DNA from: Pseudomonadota bacterium
GTDB taxonomy: Bacteria; Pseudomonadota; Alphaproteobacteria; Acetobacterales; Acetobacteraceae
Assembly: GCA_018971725.1 (NCBI GenBank)
Contig: JAGXAE010000009.1
Location: forward strand, 1 to 33,217
Length of the DNA: 33,217 nt
Reading direction: 5' to 3'
A model generated the notes under the pieces. The model was not told the DNA's origin and made no database searches. It was given only the letters and a program-made list of their open reading frames with translations. A program made the position numbers and the translations under genes. This document shows positions 17,292 to 27,279 of the stretch, one piece after another (within the stretch, counting starts at the first letter, position 1; every line of letters starts with the position of its first letter).

Positions 17292-17316
17292 CGTTACAAA
17301 ATTGCAAGGTGTAACG
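17292..17316. promoter_or_regulatory. Candidate operator upstream of the lpxR-like gene
   Basis: Perfect 7-11-7 inverted repeat CGTTACA-AAATTGCAAGG-TGTAACG, 55-79 nt upstream of the proposed GTG. Confidence 0.45.
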
Positions 17317-17339
17317 CCCCGTTAAAAAAGCAAATCCGC

Positions 17340-18008
17340 CTAGCGTTCTTTCGCCGTTCCCAAGGCCAGATCGATCAGGCGTTCCAAAACCTCGCTCTCC
17401 TGCGCGCCGGCAATGGCATGTTCGCCGTCAATGAGAAAACATGGCACGCCGTTAATGCCCAGCCGGTGCGCGTGCAGATTTTCCGCATGCACGTGTTCCG
17501 AGCCCTCGCCTGAGGTGAGAAAACGCTCCACCGCCGCTTCGTCCATGCCCTCCCGCGCCGCCAGCGCGGCCAGCACGGCGGGGGCGCCAATGTCCAACCC
17601 CTCCACGAAATGCGCCGCGAATATGCGCTGCACCAACCGATCCGCCAGCCCCTCGCGCGCCGCTTCGCGGACCAGTCGGTGCGCATCCACGCTGCTGGGG
17701 GTGCGCCGGATCGCAGCGAAGTTGAACTCGATCCCCTCGGCGGCGCCAAGCTCGGCAATGGAGGCATAAAGCCGGCGCGCCCGCTCTTCGGCGCCGAATT
17801 TGCGGATCATGTAATCGGCGCGGGGCATGCCGCCACGCGGCATGTCCGGGTTCAACAAAAATGGGCGCCAGTGCAGTTCCACATTCAGTTCCTGCCTACG
17901 CGCCAGCAGGAAGGAAAGCCGCTTCACCCCAAGATAGCACCACGGGCAAACGAAATCGAAAACGATTTCGACCACAAGCCCAGCCGGCATGGGGGCCAAA
18001 ATATTCAT
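17340..18008 (-). CDS. DsbA family oxidoreductase (FrnE-like)
   Basis: VEIVFDFVCPWCYLGVKRL with CPWC active site; GINGVPCFLIDGEHAIAGAQ. Confidence 0.9.
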   Translation of the reverse strand: MNILAPMPAGLVVEIVFDFVCPWCYLGVKRLSFLLARRQELNVELHWRPFLLNPDMPRGGMPRADYMIRKFGAEERARRLYASIAELGAAEGIEFNFAAIRRTPSSVDAHRLVREAAREGLADRLVQRIFAAHFVEGLDIGAPAVLAALAAREGMDEAAVERFLTSGEGSEHVHAENLHAHRLGINGVPCFLIDGEHAIAGAQESEVLERLIDLALGTAKER

Positions 18009-18133
18009 TATAGAGTTCTAGCGCGTTCTGCCGCCGGAGACGAGAGCGTATTGTGCTGGAAGGCGACGATGCGCGCATGCGGCGAAAGCTCTCAAACCTT
18101 GTTTGAAACGGAATTATCTCCTAATTCCTCGCC

Positions 18134-18682
18134 ATGACCGAAAACGAGAATATGACGCCCGAAGACCAGGCCCCGCCGGATGAAAAATTGCTGGAGGCGC
18201 CTGATGAGCGCATCACCCGGCTTGAGCAGGAATTGCAGGAGATGCGCGACAAATGGCTGCGCGCCGAGGCCGAGATGGCCAATCTGCGCGCCCGCACCAA
18301 GCGCGATGTTGAGGATGCGCGGCTCTACGCCGTGCAGAAATTCGCCAAGGACGTGGTGGAAGCGGCCGAGAACCTGAAGCGCGGCATCGACAGCCTGCCG
18401 AAGAAGGACGAGGACGAGCCCGAGCTTGTCACCAAGCTGCGCGACGGGTTCGAAGGCATCGAACGCGCTTTCGTCGGTATGCTGGAACGCAATGGCATCA
18501 CCCGAACCGACCCCACCGGCGCCGCGTTCGACGCCAACCTGCACCAGGCCATGGCCGAGCAGGAAAGCGCTGACCACCCCGCCGGCACCGTGCTGCAAGC
18601 CTGGAGCCAGACCTGGCAGCTGAATGGCCGCCTGCTGCGCCCGGCGATGGTTGTGGTTTCCAAGGCGCCTGCGCAGAACTGA
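18134..18682 (+). CDS. grpE: Nucleotide exchange factor GrpE
   Basis: EMRDKWLRAEAEMANLRARTKRDVEDARLYAVQKFAKDVVEAAENL and AGTVLQAWSQTWQLNGRLLRPAMVVVSK. Confidence 0.95.
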   Translation: MTENENMTPEDQAPPDEKLLEAPDERITRLEQELQEMRDKWLRAEAEMANLRARTKRDVEDARLYAVQKFAKDVVEAAENLKRGIDSLPKKDEDEPELVTKLRDGFEGIERAFVGMLERNGITRTDPTGAAFDANLHQAMAEQESADHPAGTVLQAWSQTWQLNGRLLRPAMVVVSKAPAQN

Positions 18683-18691
18683 GCCGGAGCA

Positions 18692-21412
18692 TTATTTTGT
18701 TGGGTTTGAGGCCGCGCTCTTGGGGGCGGCCCCGCCCAACCCGAATATGCCGCGCAGAAATCCCGGTGTGAGCGCCGAAAGCGGATTCACCCCCACCTGC
18801 GGATCATCAAGCGGCCCTTTCACATGCGCCCGCATCGCGATCAGCCCGCCGCCTTTCTCCGCGGCGAACAGTTTGCCCAGCAGCGGAATTTTTCCAGGCA
18901 GCGAATTGATCGCGTAAGCGGGAACGATGGTGGTGTCGAGGTCGCAGATGCCGGTGCCGGTGTTCACGGTGCCGCTGGCAGTGAAGCCCAGCGATTCGGA
19001 ATAGGCGTCGGCGCCCTGCAGGGCAAGCACGTCACCGTCCAATGTAAATGGAAACGTGGCGTGGTCGATCAACAGCCCGGGGCCAGAAACCACCTCCGCC
19101 AGGCCATAAAGCGTAACCGCCTGCAATACCTTGATAAAGCCCGGCGCATTCACCAGCCGCGCCTGGCTCAGCCGCAAACTGCCCTTGGCCGGACCGCCGC
19201 CATACTCGGCTTGCAAATTCAGCGTGCCGCCACGCATGCCGCCGTAAATGCCCATCGCCTTCAACAGCGCGCCCGCGTCATCGCCTTGCATGGTCAGGCT
19301 GCGGCGCGTGTCAGAAAGCGGCGCTACTGTCACGCTCACGCCTTGCGCCGTGCCGGTGGCATGGCTGAGGTCATAGCCCTGGCCTGAAGCCGTCAATTGC
19401 ACATCCGCAAGCCCCGGTGCGGGTGGCTTGGAGACATAAAGCGTTTGAAACGCCAGGGCGGCCTGCCAGGGCGGCCCCGGCGCGGCGGACTTGGCCGGAG
19501 CCGACTTTGCCTGCGTTTCAGCTTTCTTCCAGCCGCTCCGGCGCAAGTCCAGCGCTATGCCCTTCGCCTTCAGCACCCATGGCGCGCCGGCGCTGGCGGG
19601 GGCCTGCAAGGTGCCGCTGGCCTCTGACCGGCCAATGCGTGCCTCTGCCAATATGAACAGCCCCCCATGGCTATGCCCTTGCACGGAAAGCCCCGGTGCT
19701 TGCATGTCCAAGCTCTGGATATCGGCCAGGTTCCCGTCATGCAGTGTGAATTGGGCGGAGAGGCTGCCAAGGCTGCCCGGTGTTTTCTCCCAGCCCAAAA
19801 GCGGCAGGGCCAGACCGGCAGGGGTGAGATCCGCCGTTACCTCGGCCTGTTGCCGCCCGTTCGGCGGCCCTGTCACTGAAAATTCAAAAGGTGCTGAGCC
19901 CTGCGCGGCGGAGGAGACGCTGGTTGGCGTATCCAGCCCGAAGGCATGCCAGAGCGTCGGCCCGGCGGTGCCTTTGATGGATAGCGTCTGGCCGCCATTG
20001 CGGCTGAAATCCTGGTCCATCGTCACGCTGGCGGGCTCATCCGCGAAATCCGCCGTGGCGGCGGCATGCAGCATGTGGCCATCCGTAACCAACGCCACCT
20101 GCCCGTTGGTGAAGCCAATGCCCGGAATGGGTGTGCCCATCCGCACGCTGGTCAGGTTCGTCCGCACATTCAGCGCCACATCCGCCACGCTCAAATTCTT
20201 CTTGAACGGGATCGTCGCGGTCAGAATCCCCCGCGCCTCGCCGGTCGCGCCTTTTATCTCAGGCGGGGTGGTATCCAGCAGGTTGAGTGGCGGCGCACCC
20301 AATATCGCCAGCACATCCTGCACCCGCCCAGCAAGGTCGAGCTTGAGGTCCCCGAACTGATCCTTGGCCGTCAGATCCGTGATCACCAGGCTGCCGCTTT
20401 CCAGGTTAACCCCTCCTGTCTCGCCGCTGCTGGCGGTTATCACCGCCGTATCGGCCCCCGGCATGGTGAAGACGCCGTTCAGATGCTGGATCGGCACCGC
20501 GCCGCGCAGCCAGGTCAGCGTGAGGTCGTCACCGCTGAACTGGCCCTGCGCGTTTTGCAACTGGAAATGGGAGAGATCGCCATTGGCCGACATGTCGAAG
20601 GTGAATTGCGCATCACGCGCGGTGCCGCCGGTGATGTTCCGCGTCACCCATCTGCGCGTGTCCCGCAGCACGTCCGGCGGCCAGAAATCCGGCAGGTCCG
20701 CCGCATGCACCATATCCACCCGGATGTTCAGCCGCCCCAGCCACAGCCTGTTAAGATGCGCCTGGAAGCTGAAGGTCAGAAGCGGCGCGCTCCGCCCGCG
20801 CTGGGCGAACTGCACCATGCCATTCGTGACATTCACGCCGCCATTACTTGCAACCGCGAGATCGAAATGGGCGGCACTCAACGCCACGGTGTCTTTCCCG
20901 CGGCCAATGCTGCCCGCGCCGATGGCGACATAAACCGCCCCATGCTGGAGCGTGAAACCGTCCCCTGGCCAGAGATTCGCGTACCAGGAAACCGGTACGT
21001 TGCCGCCTGGAAATGTGGCGCCCATTCCGCTCAGCAGCACCGGCTGGCGGCCTCCGAACAAATCCGCCACGGGCAAAGAGAGATCGGCATAGGGAATATC
21101 CGCGAGCGTGCCGCCCGATCCGGTCTGAATTTTAATGTTCGCGAGCTGCAGCACCAGCGGCATGGCGCCGCCACTGTGGTAACCGGCCCAGGCGAGTTCG
21201 GCCTTGGCCACATGCACCTCCACGCCCTCGCCGGTCACGCGCGAGGCCAGATAGGAGGCCAGTTTCGGCACCTCCAGCGGCCCCTTTGAGAGCCTGTAGG
21301 CGAATATCCCCAACATAGCCATGACGAGCAGAAGCAGCAGCGTGGCGATACGGCCAAGCTGGTGCAGCGCTTCTACAACTATCCAGGCTGCTTGACCTCG
21401 GCGCGGCTTCAT
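18692..21412 (-). CDS. YhdP-like / DUF3971, AsmA-like C-terminal domain protein
   Basis: 906 aa with an N-terminal TM anchor and a long beta-rich body (PDFWPPDVLRDTRRWVTRNITGGTARDAQF; C-terminal GDVLALQGADAYSESLGFTASGTVNTGTGICDLDTTIVPAYAIN). Confidence 0.85.
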   Translation of the reverse strand: MKPRRGQAAWIVVEALHQLGRIATLLLLLVMAMLGIFAYRLSKGPLEVPKLASYLASRVTGEGVEVHVAKAELAWAGYHSGGAMPLVLQLANIKIQTGSGGTLADIPYADLSLPVADLFGGRQPVLLSGMGATFPGGNVPVSWYANLWPGDGFTLQHGAVYVAIGAGSIGRGKDTVALSAAHFDLAVASNGGVNVTNGMVQFAQRGRSAPLLTFSFQAHLNRLWLGRLNIRVDMVHAADLPDFWPPDVLRDTRRWVTRNITGGTARDAQFTFDMSANGDLSHFQLQNAQGQFSGDDLTLTWLRGAVPIQHLNGVFTMPGADTAVITASSGETGGVNLESGSLVITDLTAKDQFGDLKLDLAGRVQDVLAILGAPPLNLLDTTPPEIKGATGEARGILTATIPFKKNLSVADVALNVRTNLTSVRMGTPIPGIGFTNGQVALVTDGHMLHAAATADFADEPASVTMDQDFSRNGGQTLSIKGTAGPTLWHAFGLDTPTSVSSAAQGSAPFEFSVTGPPNGRQQAEVTADLTPAGLALPLLGWEKTPGSLGSLSAQFTLHDGNLADIQSLDMQAPGLSVQGHSHGGLFILAEARIGRSEASGTLQAPASAGAPWVLKAKGIALDLRRSGWKKAETQAKSAPAKSAAPGPPWQAALAFQTLYVSKPPAPGLADVQLTASGQGYDLSHATGTAQGVSVTVAPLSDTRRSLTMQGDDAGALLKAMGIYGGMRGGTLNLQAEYGGGPAKGSLRLSQARLVNAPGFIKVLQAVTLYGLAEVVSGPGLLIDHATFPFTLDGDVLALQGADAYSESLGFTASGTVNTGTGICDLDTTIVPAYAINSLPGKIPLLGKLFAAEKGGGLIAMRAHVKGPLDDPQVGVNPLSALTPGFLRGIFGLGGAAPKSAASNPTK

Positions 21413-21429
21413 TCTGTTCTGCTTGCCAG

Positions 21430-24278
21430 ATGCCTAGTGATCTTCACAAGCCATGCTTCCCGCAGCCGGCTGATATAGCGGCGGCAGAGCGGCTATGCGC
21501 GGACTTCGCGGGCCTTGGCGCGCGAGAGGCGGGTTTTGCCGCCACCGAATCGGGTGCCGCCCTTCTGGCCGCCCTGGGCGGCAACGCACCCTATCTGGCC
21601 GATCTGGCGTGCCGCGAGCCCACCACACTGATTGCCTGCCTGGAAACCGGTCCACAAGCGGAAGCCCAGGCTGTGCTGGCCGGGCTGGATGCTCTGCCCC
21701 CCAGCCTGCCCCATGCCGGCCTCAGCGCTGCGTTGCGCCGGGCCAAGCGGCAAATGGCGCTGGCCATCGCCATCGCGGATATCGGCGGCATCTGGGCGCT
21801 GGAACAGGTGACCGGCGCGCTCTCCGACCTTGCCGAAACCACTCTGCGCGCCGCCACGCGCCACCTGCTGCGCAACCTGCACGACGCGGGTGAAATCACC
21901 CTGCCCCATCCTGAGGAACCGGAACGTAAAAGCGGCTTCGTGGCACTGGCGCTGGGCAAGCTCGGCGCACGGGAGCTTAATTATTCCTCGGATATTGATC
22001 TGGTGCTGCTGTTCGACCCCTCGGCACCGCCCTATCAGGCCGAATCGCAACGGCTGATGGCCCGGCTGGCGCGGGACCTCACCACCCTGCTCTCGGCGCG
22101 CGATGAGGAAGGCTACGTATTCCGCATGGATTTGCGGCTGCGCCCGGACCCTAGCGCCACGCCCCCCGTCATCTCCCTGGCCACGGCACTTTCCTATTAC
22201 GAGGCCCATGGCCGCACCTGGGAGCGCGCGGCGTTCTCCAAGGCGCGGCCGGTGGCGGGCGACCTGACGCTTGGCCGGCATTTCCTCGCCGCCATCCGCC
22301 CCTTCATCTGGCGCCGCTACCTTGATTTCGCGGCCATCTCGGACATTCACGAGATGAAGCGCCAGATCGACGCACAGCACAGCACCAAAGGACTGCACGG
22401 GCTGGATGTGAAGCTGGGGCGCGGTGGCATCCGGGAGATCGAGTTCATCGTGCAGACGCTGGGACTTGTCTGGGGCGGACAAAACCCGGCTTTGCGCATC
22501 CCCGCCACGCTGGAGGCCCTGCCCGCCATGGCTCGCGCCGGGCATATCCCCGAACGTGATGCCCGCCAACTCGCCACCGATTACCGGGAGCTGCGCCGCG
22601 TGGAACACCGGCTGCAAATGGTGGCGGACCGCCAGACCCATGAACTGCCCGCCACCGACGCCGCCTTGGATGCTTTCTGCGTCTTCCTGAACGCGCCGCA
22701 TTTCAAGCGAGATTTCCCCCGCCTGCTGAACCGCGTGCACAAGCATTTCCTGGAATTCTTCGATGCCGGGGCGGAAGACGGCAAGGGCGCGCTGGACCCT
22801 GGCCAAAACGGCCCGCCGCCCGCCACCTTCTCGACCAGGCTGCACGAACTGGGCTTCAAGGATGACAAGCACATTGCAGAACGCCTGCGGGAATGGGCCT
22901 CCGGCACCATGCCCGCCTTGCGCTCTCCACGGGCACGGGAATTGCTGGAAACACTGCTGCCGCACCTGCTCTCAGCCCTTGGCGCGCAGCCGGAACCAGA
23001 CAAAGTATTCGCGCATTTCGATACGCTGCTCGGCCGCCAGCGCGCCGGGGTGCAGCTATTGTCCCTGTTCGCCCGCAACCCCGCCCTGCTGCGGCGCCTG
23101 GCCGCCGTGCTGGGCGCGGCCCCGGCGCTTTCGGATTATCTGTCCGACGACCCGCAAGCGCTCGACGGGCTTCTGGCCCCGCAGGCGCGCTTCGCTGCCC
23201 CCCGGCCTTTGCTGCGCCACCTGCTGGCCGAAGCGGAGGATTTGGAGCAGGCCGCCGCCACCATGCGGCGCTTCGTGCGGCAGGAGGAATTTCACCTCTC
23301 CGTCGCCACGCTGGAAGGCAGGTTGGACGCGAATGAGGCCGGGCACCTGCGCAGCACGCTGGCGGAAGCAGCACTTTCGCAACTTCTGCCCTTCGTCATC
23401 GCCGCGCAAAAGGCGCGCCTGGGCAAGGTGCGCGGCACGAAAATCGCCATTGTGGCGCTGGGCAAGGCCGGCGCGGGCGAGATGCTGGCGGGCTCCGACC
23501 TCGACCTGATGCTGATCTACGATCACGCGCCCGCCGCCATCGCCCCCACCCATTGGTTCGTGCGGCTCAGCCACAGCTTCATCGGCGCGCTTACGGCACA
23601 AGGGCCGGGCGGGCCGGTTTATCATGTGGATATGCGGCTGCGCCCTTCCGGTAACCAGGGGCCGGTGGCCGTCTCGCTCGCCGCCTTCCGCAATTACCAC
23701 GCCCGCGAATCCTGGACCTGGGAACGCCTCGCCCTCACCCGCGCGCGGGTGATGGCCGCCACCCCCGGCTTTGCCGCCACCGTACGCGAGGCGATGTTGA
23801 GCGCGCTCTGCCGCCCGGAACCTAGCGCCAAGATATTGGCCGACACCGCCGCCATGCAGGCGAGGCTCGCGACCGAAATGCCACCGCGCGGTGCGTTCGA
23901 CCTACGGTCCATCCCCGGCGGCATGATGGAGGTGAGCTTCATCGCCCAGGCGCTGCAACTCATCCACGGCCCCACCGAGCCTGCCTTGTTCCAGCCCAAC
24001 ACGGCGGCGGCGCTGAAAGCCTTGGCCGATGCCGGACATCTGCGCCAGAGCGAAGCCGGAACGCTGATCCACGCGGATTTCCTATGGCGGACTGTTCAAG
24101 GCATCAACCGCATCACCGGCCTAGCGAGCCGCGCCACCTCACCGCCCGCCGCCATGCAGGAGCCGCTGCTGCGCGCCGCCAGTTTTGAAACGCTGGAGGC
24201 GCTGCAAGGCGAAATTACCGATACCGCGAAGGCCGCGCACGAGATCTTCTCACGTCTGATTATAGAAGGAGCTGCCAC

Positions 24279-24282
<4 letters not shown>
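21430..24282 (+). CDS. glnE: Bifunctional glutamine synthetase adenylyltransferase/adenylyl-removing enzyme
   Basis: 950 aa with two nucleotidyltransferase motifs, NYSSDIDLVLLFD and LAGSDLDLMLIYD. Confidence 0.96.
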
Positions 24283-24746
<464 letters not shown>

Positions 24747-24852
24747 AAGGCTTGGCAATGCGTTAAAAAATCAAGCGCGAAGACAAAATTTTACGATACG
24801 TTAACGGTTTTGGACGATCATGAGCCCATAATGGAGAAAGGTTCATGAAACG

Positions 24853-25938
24853 ATGTCCGGACTGATCGAAATTCCATCTTCCGGTACATGCCATTACGAT
24901 ATCAGCTCCAATTCCGCCCTTTGGCTGGAGGAGCAGCGTGCCCGCAGCCTCGCGGATTACGAGATTCTGGACAGCGCGCCGGAAATCTCGTTTGACGATC
25001 TTACTTATCTTGCCGCAAGTTTTTGCAATGCCGCCGCCGCGCTTATATGTTTTTTCACGCCGGACGGGCAATGGGTGAAGGCCAGTTGGGCCGGCACCAC
25101 CCATGCCGCCCGGCTGCATCATTTGCCCCGGCACGCCAAACTGTACGACCCCGGCCTGCACACAAGCGGCGGCATTCTTCTGCAAACCGGCGCTGCCGGG
25201 CCGGACCTCGCGGCCTGCAAGCTGCGTATCCTGGCCGCGGCACCCCTCGCCGCGCCAGACGGGCTGGCGCTCGGCAGCCTTTTGCTGCTGGACCGGCGCG
25301 AGCGCGCCCTGACCGATGGCCAGCTTGCGACACTTTCAAAACTTACCGCGCAAACCACGCGGCTTCTTGAATTGCGCCGAACCCTGGTGGGGCTTTCCGA
25401 AGCCAATGCGCGGCTTGGCCAGCAAAACATGACCGACGCGCTCACCGGCATTCCCAACCGCCGTGCTTACGACCACAGGCTGGCGGTGGAAGTCTCGCGC
25501 GCCGGGCGCACCGGCGACGCGCTTTGCCTGCTGCTCGCGGATATCGACCAGTTCAAAGCCTATAACGACGAATATGGCCACCCGGCGGGAGACACGGCGC
25601 TGCAATGCGTGGCAAGGCTGCTGCGCGGGGCGCTGCGCCCGTACGACTTTTTGGCCCGCTATGGCGGCGAGGAATTCGCCATCGTGCTACCCTCAACAGA
25701 CCTGACGGACGCCCTGATGGTGGCGGAACGCATCCGCGCTTTGGTCGCGGGCGCGGACCTGCCGCATCGCAAGCTCAGCGTTTCCCTTGGCGTGTCACGG
25801 CTGGATATCGAATCCGGCCCCCGGGCGCTGATGCTGGCGGCCGATAATGGCTTGTACCGGGCAAAGGCCGCGGGCCGGAACAAAGTGGTGATCGGCAAAT
25901 TGCGGGAAGATGACGTGGCCGGTTCCGCGCGGGCCTGA
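24853..25938 (+). CDS. Diguanylate cyclase with an N-terminal GAF-like sensor region
   Basis: DALTGIPNRRAYD, ADIDQFKAYNDEYGHPAGD, RPYDFLARYGGEEFAIVLP; the N-terminal region resembles GAF modules. Confidence 0.92.
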   Translation: MSGLIEIPSSGTCHYDISSNSALWLEEQRARSLADYEILDSAPEISFDDLTYLAASFCNAAAALICFFTPDGQWVKASWAGTTHAARLHHLPRHAKLYDPGLHTSGGILLQTGAAGPDLAACKLRILAAAPLAAPDGLALGSLLLLDRRERALTDGQLATLSKLTAQTTRLLELRRTLVGLSEANARLGQQNMTDALTGIPNRRAYDHRLAVEVSRAGRTGDALCLLLADIDQFKAYNDEYGHPAGDTALQCVARLLRGALRPYDFLARYGGEEFAIVLPSTDLTDALMVAERIRALVAGADLPHRKLSVSLGVSRLDIESGPRALMLAADNGLYRAKAAGRNKVVIGKLREDDVAGSARA

Positions 25939-25955
25939 ACGCGCGAAGGGCTGGT

Positions 25956-27200
25956 TTAGAACAACCCCGCGCCGGAGAGGCCGCCATAAACCCCCAGCCC
26001 CGCCGTGATCACCGAAAGCGTTATGGTGAGGCCGGCATACCAGCCGCGCAGCCGCACCGCGGGGGGCAGAGATTTCAACCCCAGCATCACCAGGAAGCCG
26101 AGCACCAGCGGCAGCAACAACGCGTTCATCACCTCCACGGCGATGTTCAGGATGACGAGATTCGGCACCACGCCCACCAACACGGCCCCGCAAATGAGGC
26201 AGGCCGCATAAACTCCGTAGAACCACTTGGCGCGGAAAGGATGGTCCTCCAGCGAGCGGCGATAGCCCGTGACCTCACCGAGCCCCCAGGCCAGCGCCAG
26301 AGAGGCGACGATGGAAGCAACCAGCCCCGCCCCCAGCACGCCGATGCCGAAGATCAGCTTGCCCATGGTGACGCCCAAATACGGGATAAGCGCCGCCGTG
26401 ATATCGCCCACGGTATTAAGGTTGGCATTAGGGTTTTTCAGCCCGATCGTGGCGGCGGTCGAGATCAGCACAGCGGCCATCACCAACTGGGTGACGACGG
26501 AGCCGATCGCCGTATCCCATTTCGCATAGCGAAAATCCGCCGGCGATAGTTTCTTATCCGCGATGGCGGATTGCTGGTAGAAAATCATCCAGGGCATGAT
26601 CACCGCGCCGATATTCGCGGCGACGAGATACAGATAATTCTTGTTGGCCAGAGCGGGTTGCAGCATCTGCGATGCAATCTGGTGGCCGTCCGGCTTCGAG
26701 ACGAAGGCGATGACGAAGAACACAAACTCGAACAATCCCAATGCCATCGCCACGCGTTCCACCCGGCGGTAGGAGCCGGTGAACGCCACAACCAGTAGAA
26801 ACAGAACGGAAAGGCCCAAGGTAACGGGGCGCGGCACGCCATAAAGCTCCCCTACCCCCGCAACGCCGGAAAATTCCGACAGCAGCGCGCCCACGGTGGC
26901 CACGGCCAGCCCAGCGGCGGAAAGCCAGGCCCAGCCTTTGCCAAATGTGTCACGGATCAGCTCGCCATGCCCCTTGCCGGTAAAAATACCCAGCCGCACG
27001 GTAAGCTCCTGCACAACATACAGGATAGGCATGAGCAGGAATTGCAGCAGCAGCAGCCTGTAGCCCCAGGCCACACCGGATTGCGAGGCTGTGATGATGC
27101 TGCCCACCTCGGTATCGGCCAGCATGACGACAAGCCCCGGCCCAAACACAGCCATGAACGGCAGGGCAACGCGGCGAGCAGACGAAGCGGTTTCCGACAC
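25956..27200 (-). CDS. Nramp-family divalent metal transporter-like protein (atypical motif)
   Basis: GTG start; 414 aa, about 11 TM segments; FGPGLVVMLADTEVGSIITASQSG and ANIGAVIMPWMIFYQQSAIADK align by eye to Nramp TM1 and TM6. Confidence 0.85.
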   Translation of the reverse strand: MSETASSARRVALPFMAVFGPGLVVMLADTEVGSIITASQSGVAWGYRLLLLQFLLMPILYVVQELTVRLGIFTGKGHGELIRDTFGKGWAWLSAAGLAVATVGALLSEFSGVAGVGELYGVPRPVTLGLSVLFLLVVAFTGSYRRVERVAMALGLFEFVFFVIAFVSKPDGHQIASQMLQPALANKNYLYLVAANIGAVIMPWMIFYQQSAIADKKLSPADFRYAKWDTAIGSVVTQLVMAAVLISTAATIGLKNPNANLNTVGDITAALIPYLGVTMGKLIFGIGVLGAGLVASIVASLALAWGLGEVTGYRRSLEDHPFRAKWFYGVYAACLICGAVLVGVVPNLVILNIAVEVMNALLLPLVLGFLVMLGLKSLPPAVRLRGWYAGLTITLSVITAGLGVYGGLSGAGLF

Positions 27201-27219
27201 GGCAATTCCTTACTTGCAA

Positions 27220-27236
27220 TTGAGAATAATTTTCAA
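27220..27236. promoter_or_regulatory. Putative Fur/Mur-type operator upstream of the Nramp-like gene
   Basis: TTGAGAATAATTTTCAA; core TGAGAAT-A-ATTTTCA is a 7-1-7 inverted repeat with one mismatched pair, 20 nt from the GTG start. Confidence 0.6.
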
Positions 27237-27244
27237 CAACCGAG

Positions 27245-27273
27245 CGCGTAATGCACTCCGCCCCGTCTGTCAA
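27245..27273 (-). promoter_or_regulatory. Possible promoter of the Nramp-like gene
   Basis: Minus strand TTGACA-N17-TACGCG. The -35 is perfect and the -10 is poor. The Fur-like box would fall near +1. Confidence 0.35.
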
Positions 27274-27279
27274 TGCGAC

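Noticed and set aside
17990-18025. TATAAT overlapping the DsbA/FrnE-like start codon
   Set aside because: No matching -35 element at proper spacing; probably coincidental.
20066-21289. 407-aa plus-strand ORF
   Set aside because: Antisense to the YhdP-like gene; low-complexity His/Arg/Gln-rich shadow.
21493-22965. 490-aa minus-strand ORF
   Set aside because: Antisense to glnE, whose catalytic motifs are clear; shadow ORF.
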